Of a DNA stretch of 11,160 nucleotides, positions 6,759-11,160 are shown piece by piece. Both the position numbers and the translations under genes were made by a program. Below the pieces are notes generated by a model. It was not told the DNA's origin. It ran no database searches and saw only the letters and a program-made list of their open reading frames with translations. Positions within the stretch are counted from its first letter, which is position 1; the number at the start of each line of letters is the position of its first letter. The DNA is from Chloroflexia bacterium (GTDB taxonomy: Bacteria; Chloroflexota; Chloroflexia; Thermomicrobiales; UBA6265), in the NCBI GenBank assembly GCA_030430125.1, contig JAUIGA010000071.1, positions 1 to 11,160 of the forward strand, given 5' to 3'.

Positions 6759-7595
6759 TTACCTCCGATGCTCGTACAGGTACATGGTGAGTGGCGCGAA
6801 CACGGCCACCAGCGCCGCGCTGGCCCCAAGCAGCCAGGCGATCGACTGTCCCGGCATGTCCCCCGCCATGAGGTCGCGCACCGCGGAAACCAGGTGCGTG
6901 ATCGGGTTGTAGCCGACGGCCGTCTCCAGCCACGAAGGCATGGTCGCCGGATCCACGAAGATGTTGCTGGCGAAGGCGAGCGGCAACATGAGCAACGTGC
7001 TCGTCCACAAGACCGCGTTCGGTGTTTGCATCAGGAGGCCGAGCGTCGTCCAGATCCATGACAGGCTGAACGAAAACGCGAGTACCAGCGCCAGCGAGAT
7101 CAGGACACCAACCACGTCCCCTTCTGGCCGATAACCGAGCACCAGCCCGAGCGCAAGCACGATCGTCGACGCCAGCGTGTAGCGCACCGTGTCGCCGATC
7201 AGCGCTCCCACGATCACCGCGGGCCGCCAGACCGGCAGCGAGCGGAAGCGGTCGGCAACTCCCCTGGAGATATCCGTGTTGAGATTGACACCGGTGTACA
7301 TCGTCATGAAGACCACGGTGTACACGAGGATGCCCGGCAGCACGAACTGCAGGTATTCACCGGTCGAGCCCGCCAGCGCTCCGCCGAAGAGATAGGTGAA
7401 CAGCAACGTGAACACGATCGGCTGAAACACGGCGTCGAAGAGCTGCTCGGGCACGTACCGCATCTTTCGGAGCGCCCGCCATGCGAATGTGAGCGATGCC
7501 GAAAGCGCGCTCGGCCGCGTGGGTCGATCGCCCGGTGCGAGCGCCGAAGGAAGCGATGTTTCGACTGCCTGGGATGCCATGGATGGTGTCGTCAT
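6759..7595 (-). CDS. ABC-2 type exporter permease (DrrB-like), system 2
   Basis: 278 residues, with about six membrane spans: roughly 54-72, 85-105, 137-156, 160-185, 195-214 and 252-273. The family signature is SRGVADRFRSLPVWRPAVIVGALIGD (110-135), and the DPATMPSWLETAVGYNPITHLVSAVRDLM segment (215-243) is typical of DrrB-like permeases. It overlaps the ATPase by four bases (ATGA, 7592-7595). It is the same family as the permease of system 1 but clearly diverged, so the two systems probably handle different compounds. Its end is only 21 bp from the convergent TetR stop, with no hairpin terminator visible between. Confidence 0.93.
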   Translation of the reverse strand: MTTPSMASQAVETSLPSALAPGDRPTRPSALSASLTFAWRALRKMRYVPEQLFDAVFQPIVFTLLFTYLFGGALAGSTGEYLQFVLPGILVYTVVFMTMYTGVNLNTDISRGVADRFRSLPVWRPAVIVGALIGDTVRYTLASTIVLALGLVLGYRPEGDVVGVLISLALVLAFSFSLSWIWTTLGLLMQTPNAVLWTSTLLMLPLAFASNIFVDPATMPSWLETAVGYNPITHLVSAVRDLMAGDMPGQSIAWLLGASAALVAVFAPLTMYLYEHRR

Positions 7596-8617
7596 GCGAC
7601 CTGCTCCTCATCGTCCGTGTCGGTTGTTTCTTCCGCCGGGTGTCCGGTCAGGGCGAGGAACACCTCGTCGAGACTCGGCTGCCCGTAGGCAAAGTCGCTG
7701 ACCGGGATGCCCGCGCCGGCGAGCTCGGCGAACGCGCGGGCAGCGAGATCCGGATCCGAGACGCGTGCCGAGAGCGCCGCCGGGTCGGATCCGGTCTGCA
7801 TGGGGACACCAAGCACGCCGGCGAGGAGCCGCTCCGCGTCCTCGCGCTGCCCGGGATCCCGCAACCGCAGGTGCAGCGCACCGGCGCCGACAGAGCTCTT
7901 GAGCTGGCCGGGAGTGCCCTCGGCGATGACCCGCCCACGATCGATCACGGCGATACGATCGGCGAGTTGATCGGCCTCGTCGAGATACTGCGTGGTCAGC
8001 AGCACGGTTGTGCCGGCGTCGGCGAGCGCCCGCACGATATCCCACACCTGATTGCGGCTGCGCGGGTCGAGCCCGGTCGTCGGTTCGTCGAGAAAGAGCA
8101 GATCCGGCGTAACGACCATGCTCGCGGCGATGTCGAGCCGGCGTCGCATGCCGCCCGAGTACCCCTTGACCTGCCGGCTCGCGGCGTCGGCAAGCCCGAA
8201 ATCGCCGAGCAGCACATCGGCGCGCCGCCTGGCGTCCCCGCGCGCGTACCCAAGCAGGCGGGCGATCAGTACAAGGTTGTCCCGACCCGACAGATCCTCG
8301 TCGACCGAGGCGAACTGTCCCGTGAGACTCACGCGCCCGCGCACGGCGTCGGCATTCTGGACGATGTCGTGTCCGAAGACGCGCCCCTCGCCGGCGTCGG
8401 GGCGAAGCAGGGTCGCGAGCATTCGGATCGTGGTTGTCTTGCCCGCCCCGTTCGGCCCGAGGATCCCGTAGATCTCACCCGGGGCGACCTCCAGATCAAC
8501 ACCGTTCACCGCGACGGTGTCGCCGAATCGCCGCACTAACCCCCGCGCCTCGATCGCCGGGGAACCAGTGTCCGTATCCGGGTCCCGTTCCGTCGTCACC
8601 GTGCTCCGTCGCGTCAT
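7592..8617 (-). CDS. ABC transporter ATP-binding protein (DrrA-like), system 2
   Basis: 341 residues. Walker A is GPNGAGKTT (54-62), the Q-loop is Gln101 (LTGQFASVDE), the signature is YSGGMRRRLD (153-162) and Walker B is LLFLDEPTTGLDP (173-185). Gln210 stands at the H-loop position in LLTTQYLDEADQLADRIAVID, as usual in the DrrA subfamily. The C-terminal DUF4162-type extension ends with PSLDEVFLALTGH (314-326) and an acidic tail. AGAGGA precedes the ATG at 8617 by about 8 nt. The first 20 residues are acidic and disordered. It is divergent from the MarR-fusion gene across a 123-bp region full of palindromes, so probably controlled by it. Confidence 0.94.
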   Translation of the reverse strand: MTRRSTVTTERDPDTDTGSPAIEARGLVRRFGDTVAVNGVDLEVAPGEIYGILGPNGAGKTTTIRMLATLLRPDAGEGRVFGHDIVQNADAVRGRVSLTGQFASVDEDLSGRDNLVLIARLLGYARGDARRRADVLLGDFGLADAASRQVKGYSGGMRRRLDIAASMVVTPDLLFLDEPTTGLDPRSRNQVWDIVRALADAGTTVLLTTQYLDEADQLADRIAVIDRGRVIAEGTPGQLKSSVGAGALHLRLRDPGQREDAERLLAGVLGVPMQTGSDPAALSARVSDPDLAARAFAELAGAGIPVSDFAYGQPSLDEVFLALTGHPAEETTDTDDEEQVA

Positions 8618-8649
8618 GGTGTCTGTCCTCTCCGAGCGCGATATACTGG

Positions 8650-8668
8650 TATCTCACCTGCTCATCGA
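8650..8668. promoter_or_regulatory. Degenerate operator copy between ABC system 2 and MarR-fusion gene
   Basis: TATCTCACCTGCTCATCGA matches the reverse complement of the palindrome at 8682-8700 at about 14 of 19 positions, and its first 13 bases match at 12. It sits 33-51 bp upstream of the ATPase 2 start. Together with 8682-8700 it forms a long inverted repeat around a small CATCGATTATTCGATG palindrome (8663-8678). Confidence 0.5.
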
Positions 8669-8681
8669 TTATTCGATGAAA

Positions 8682-8700
8682 TATCTTAGCAGGTAAGATA
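8682..8700. promoter_or_regulatory. 19-bp palindrome, presumed MarR operator
   Basis: TATCTTAGCAGGTAAGATA: perfect 7-bp arms with a 5-base centre, 41-59 bp before the MarR-fusion start. Length and symmetry fit a MarR-family dimer site. It lies in the shared control region of the divergent MarR-fusion gene and ABC system 2. Confidence 0.65.
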
Positions 8701-8740
8701 AAACGAATACTAGAGAAGTCCGGAAGGAATGTCAAGCGCC

Positions 8741-9826
8741 ATGTCCACCACACGAGAGCAGTTGCTGCGAGCCTTCGCCGAGGAGAACCGCACCAGCAAC
8801 GTGGAAGGGGTTCTCTTCTTTCAGGCGCTCGCCGAGCGAAGCGGGATGAACCTGACCGATATGCTGTGCATCACCATCCTCACGTCGACGGGTCCGATCA
8901 CCGCCGGGCAGCTGGCGGAGATGGCGGGGCTCACGACGGGGGCGATCACCGGCGTGGTCAACCGCCTCGAGCGCGCGGGGTACGTGCGGCGGGAGAAAGA
9001 CCCCGTCGACGCCCGACGAGTGATCATCCAGCCGGTCCTCGAGGAGCTGGAGCGCGTGGGGGCCGGCTTCTTCGGGTCGCAGGACGCGGTGACGGACACG
9101 CTGCTCGCGGACTTCGACGACGAGCAGCTCGCCATCCTGCTGAAGTTCATGCGCAAGGCCAACGTCATGACCCGCGAGGGAATCGGCAAGTTGCGCTCGT
9201 CCACGCGGGGCGAAACCCCCGGTGAATTCACCACGCCCCTGGGGGCGGTGGAGCGCGGCCGGCTGGTGTTCGCCAACGGTGTCTCCCGGCTCACCGTGCG
9301 TGCTGCCTCCGGCATGGATGACCTGTACCGTGCCCGGTTCGAAGGCACCCAACCCGAGGTCAGGACCGACGGGGGAACCGTGACGTTCAAATATCCAGGC
9401 GGTCTCCGGAACAAGGTCTTCGGCTGGCACAACCGGTCCGGCACGGTCGAGATGAACGACGCAGTGCCCTGGGAGATCGAGGTGCGCGGCGGCGCCTGGC
9501 GCGTCGAGGCCGACCTCGGCGGAATCGAGCTGATGTCGTTCACACTCAAGGGCGGCATGAGCGACTGCGTCCTGACGCTGCCGGAGCCTGTGGGCGCCGT
9601 GCCAGTGCGAATCACCGGTGGCGCGAACAGCATGCACTTCCACCGCCCAGCGGGAACCCAGGCGAGACTGTCCATGCGGGGCGGGGCGGCCAGGCTGATG
9701 TTCGATGACCAGCGCTTCGACGGCGTGGGCGGCACGGTCCAGCTCCAGAGCCCTGGCTACAGCGACGCCGAGAACCGCTATGAGATCGAGATCTCCGGCG
9801 GCGCCAACGAGATCACGATCCAGTAA
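8741..9826 (+). CDS. MarR-type winged helix regulator fused to a C-terminal beta-rich domain
   Basis: 361 residues, over twice the length of a usual MarR protein. Residues 37-105 form the winged helix: ITAGQLAEMAGLTTGAITGVVNRLERAGYVRRE (53-85) with wing KDPVDARRVIIQPV (86-99). Helices to about 155 would complete the MarR dimer fold. A linker, then residues about 165-361, is a beta-rich domain with repeated Gly-rich turns (ISGGANE, ITGGANSMHF, MRGGAARLMF, DLGGIEL). It resembles putative-adhesin (DUF4097) or LiaF-like beta-solenoid domains; I cannot name it securely. It has no membrane span. ATG 8741 is chosen because AAGGA directly abuts the ATG at 8729, leaving no spacing; 8729 (365 residues) remains possible. 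It probably represses itself and ABC system 2 through the palindromes upstream. Confidence 0.88.
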   Translation: MSTTREQLLRAFAEENRTSNVEGVLFFQALAERSGMNLTDMLCITILTSTGPITAGQLAEMAGLTTGAITGVVNRLERAGYVRREKDPVDARRVIIQPVLEELERVGAGFFGSQDAVTDTLLADFDDEQLAILLKFMRKANVMTREGIGKLRSSTRGETPGEFTTPLGAVERGRLVFANGVSRLTVRAASGMDDLYRARFEGTQPEVRTDGGTVTFKYPGGLRNKVFGWHNRSGTVEMNDAVPWEIEVRGGAWRVEADLGGIELMSFTLKGGMSDCVLTLPEPVGAVPVRITGGANSMHFHRPAGTQARLSMRGGAARLMFDDQRFDGVGGTVQLQSPGYSDAENRYEIEISGGANEITIQ

Positions 9827-9876
9827 GCGACCCGGTAACGACCCCACGCATCGTGACGAGCGCGACGCGCGACCGC

Positions 9877-9885
9877 TGCTATACT
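9877..9885 (+). promoter_or_regulatory. Extended -10 promoter of the riboswitch-controlled operon
   Basis: TGCTATACT: TATACT (9880-9885) is a 5 of 6 match to the -10, with the TGn extension. No good -35 is seen upstream, which is common for extended -10 promoters. The start would be near 9892, about 40 nt before the TPP aptamer. Confidence 0.55.
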
Positions 9886-9894
9886 CCCCGCAAC

Positions 9895-9916
9895 GCCCGG
9901 GTCACCGGATCCGGGC
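9895..9916 (+). other. Leader hairpin just upstream of the TPP aptamer
   Basis: GCCCGG (9895-9900) and CCGGGC (9911-9916) form a perfect 6-bp stem with a 10-base loop at the predicted 5' end of the transcript. It may protect the 5' end or pair alternatively with the CCGG elements of the aptamer. Confidence 0.35.
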
Positions 9917-9930
9917 CGCACCGCTACGGG

Positions 9931-10015
9931 GGCTCGGGGATGCCGGGCTGAGAGGGCGACCGCATCCGTCGCCGACCGTTGGTACCTGATCCGGGTAATG
10001 CCGGCGCAGGGAGGC
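9931..10015 (+). ncRNA. TPP (thiamine pyrophosphate) riboswitch
   Basis: The conserved elements appear in order: CTCGGGG (9933-9939), ATGCC (9940-9944), CTGAGA (9948-9953), a perfect P3 stem GGCGAC/GTCGCC (9955-9960 with 9968-9973), ACCTGATCCGGGTAATGCC (9984-10002) and GGCGCAGGGA (10003-10012). The 3' side runs into the ribosome site: GGGAGG (10009-10014) lies 5 nt before the ATG at 10020 and its last bases pair with GGCT in P1. Ligand binding would therefore hide the ribosome site and lower translation of the importer when thiamine pyrophosphate is plentiful. No separate terminator hairpin fits between aptamer and start, so control of translation initiation is the likely mode. Confidence 0.95.
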
Positions 10016-10019
10016 ACAC

Positions 10020-10832
10020 ATGGTCCCCCAACCCACCGCGCCCCGTCTCGCGCTCGATGCCGTCCACGCGACCTATGTCGAGGATGGCGCGACGCTCGAA
10101 GCGCTGCGCGACATCACCTTTTCGGTGCCCGATGGCGAGCTTGTGGCGCTCGTGGGCCCATCCGGCTCTGGCAAGAGCACGCTGCTCGACATCATCTCGG
10201 GTCTCTACGCCCCATCCAGCGGCCAGGTGCTGCTCGATGGCACCACACTGGCGACCCCCGACCGCCTCGGCAGGTCGTCCTACATGCACCAGCGTGACCT
10301 GCTGCTGCCGTGGAGGTCCGCCCTGGACAACGCCGCCATCGCCCTGGAGGTCCATGGCGTGCCGAAGCGCGAAGCCCGCCGCCGCGCGCGGGAGCGATTC
10401 CCCGAGTTCGGGCTGGCCGGGTTCGAGAACGCCTGGCCCGCGCAACTCTCGGGCGGCATGCGCCAGCGCGTCGCCTTTCTCCGCACCGTTCTCGCCGAGC
10501 GCCCCCTGCTGCTGCTCGACGAGCCGTTCGGCGCGCTGGACGCGCTCAATCGCGTCGTATTGCAAACCTGGCTGCTCGATCTCTGGGAGCGCGAGCGGCA
10601 GGCGGTGCTGTTCGTCACCCACGATGTCGACGAGGCGGTCTACATGGCCGACCGAGTGATCGTGCTCACCGCCCGGCCCGGAACAATCACCCACGTCGAG
10701 GAGATCACCCTGCCTCGCCCCCGCACCCGCGAGATGCTCACCAGCCAGGCGTTTCACCGCCACCGGGTGGCGTTGCTGGAGGCGCTGGGCTTGCTCTCCA
10801 CACCAGAGGACTCCGTCGAGGTGTCATCGTGA
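10020..10832 (+). CDS. ABC importer ATP-binding protein, thiamine-precursor type (ThiZ/SsuB/TauB-like)
   Basis: 270 residues. Walker A is GPSGSGKST (46-54), the Q-loop is Gln91 (YMHQRDLLLPW), the signature is LSGGMRQR (143-150), Walker B is LLLLDEPFGALD (163-174) and the H-loop His201 is in FVTHDVDEAVYMADRV (198-213). The QRDLLLPW and EPFGALDALNR features are those of the nitrate/sulfonate/taurine importer family, to which hydroxymethylpyrimidine-type precursor importers belong. The TPP riboswitch directly upstream makes a thiamine precursor the likely cargo. It overlaps the permease gene by four bases (GTGA, 10829-10832). The substrate-binding protein should lie beyond the window. Confidence 0.93.
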   Translation: MVPQPTAPRLALDAVHATYVEDGATLEALRDITFSVPDGELVALVGPSGSGKSTLLDIISGLYAPSSGQVLLDGTTLATPDRLGRSSYMHQRDLLLPWRSALDNAAIALEVHGVPKREARRRARERFPEFGLAGFENAWPAQLSGGMRQRVAFLRTVLAERPLLLLDEPFGALDALNRVVLQTWLLDLWERERQAVLFVTHDVDEAVYMADRVIVLTARPGTITHVEEITLPRPRTREMLTSQAFHRHRVALLEALGLLSTPEDSVEVSS

Positions 10833-11160
10833 CCGCAGCCATACGCCGGTGGTCCCTGCCGCTGCTGTTGCTGGGACTGTTCTTCGTCGCCTGGGAGATC
10901 GCCGTCATCGTCACCGACACCCCGGCGTGGATGCTGCCGACGCCTTCCGCTGTCTGGGAAGCGTTCAACGACAACCGGGCGCTGCTGTGGAGACACACCC
11001 AGGTAACGCTGGTGGAGGTGTTGCTCGGGTTCGGGGTGGCGCTGATCGCGGGGGTCGGCATCGGCGTCCTGATCGACAGCTCGCGCATCGTCGAACGGGC
11101 GCTCTACCCGCTGATCATCGCCAGCCAGACGATACCGATGGTGGTGCTCGCGCCGTTGCT
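10829..11160 (+). CDS. ABC importer permease, thiamine-precursor type (partial, 5' end)
   Basis: The first 110 codons are present; the gene continues past the right edge. The start is GTG at 10829, coupled to the ATPase stop. Hydrophobic segments are at about 8-28 and 62-83, with a third beginning near 93. WMLPTPSAVWEAF (34-46) and the TLVEVLLGFGVALIAGVGIGVLID region (60-83), followed by QTIPMVVLAPL (100-110), match the start of binding-protein-dependent permeases of the SsuC/TauC/ThiX kind. It should form the inner-membrane channel for the cargo implied by the TPP riboswitch. No ribosome site of its own is evident, as expected for a coupled gene. Confidence 0.9.
   Translation, partial: MTAAIRRWSLPLLLLGLFFVAWEIAVIVTDTPAWMLPTPSAVWEAFNDNRALLWRHTQVTLVEVLLGFGVALIAGVGIGVLIDSSRIVERALYPLIIASQTIPMVVLAPL

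Noticed and set aside
7496..8539. 347-residue open frame on the plus strand
   Set aside because: Antisense shadow of the ABC ATPase of system 2. It resembles the shadow of system 1 only because the coding strands are homologous.
8732..9847. 371-residue open frame on the minus strand
   Set aside because: Antisense to the MarR-fusion gene, rich in His/Arg/Gly as expected for a complementary frame, with no ribosome site.
9924..10763. 279-residue open frame on the minus strand
   Set aside because: Antisense to the riboswitch and importer ATPase, both of which are certain on the plus strand.
1..11160. CRISPR arrays, tRNA or rRNA genes, insertion sequences
   Set aside because: No regularly spaced repeats, tRNA-like cloverleaf ends, rRNA segments or transposase motifs were seen on either strand by eye.

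Overview
The window is GC-rich, with dense, tightly packed genes and long antisense open frames typical of high-GC DNA. Its content is two DrrAB-type export systems, a DUF5946 protein, MarR and TetR regulators and a TPP riboswitch in front of a thiamine-precursor-type importer. This would fit a Chloroflexota genome of the Thermomicrobia/Sphaerobacter kind, with a high-GC actinobacterium as the alternative. No 16S rRNA or other lineage marker is present, so this placement is an inference.

Layout from left to right. (1) 1-1592, minus strand: a CCA-adding tRNA nucleotidyltransferase with an HD domain that runs in frame into a class I cytochrome c domain (CATCH haem motif, Met ligand) and leaves the window without a stop. 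(2) 1752-2318, plus: a DUF5946 zinc-ribbon-like protein. (3) 2451-4967, minus: ABC ATPase, ABC-2 permease (4-bp overlap) and, after a hairpin-bearing gap, a MarR regulator. (4) 4968-5514: no gene, but an AT-rich patch with a near-consensus promoter pointing at the first ABC operon, a second candidate promoter and an inverted repeat. (5) 5515-5787, minus: a 90-residue single-span membrane protein, divergent from a TetR regulator (5973-6737, plus); the shared intergenic region carries two copies of a TGCGTAC palindrome. (6) 6759-8617, minus: a second ATPase/permease pair of the same family, convergent with the TetR gene. (7) 8741-9826, plus: a MarR-type winged helix fused to a roughly 195-residue beta-rich domain, divergent from the second ABC operon, with nested palindromes between them. 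(8) 9880-11160, plus: extended -10 promoter, TPP riboswitch, ABC ATPase and the beginning of its permease.

How they work together: regions 3-7 look like a drug or lipid efflux and stress-response island, with two DrrAB-like exporters next to three different one-component regulators. Candidate operators lie in three of the intergenic regions. Region 8 is an independent thiamine-controlled uptake operon. The most unusual items are the tRNA nucleotidyltransferase-cytochrome c fusion at the left edge and the MarR-beta-domain regulator with its nested operator region.
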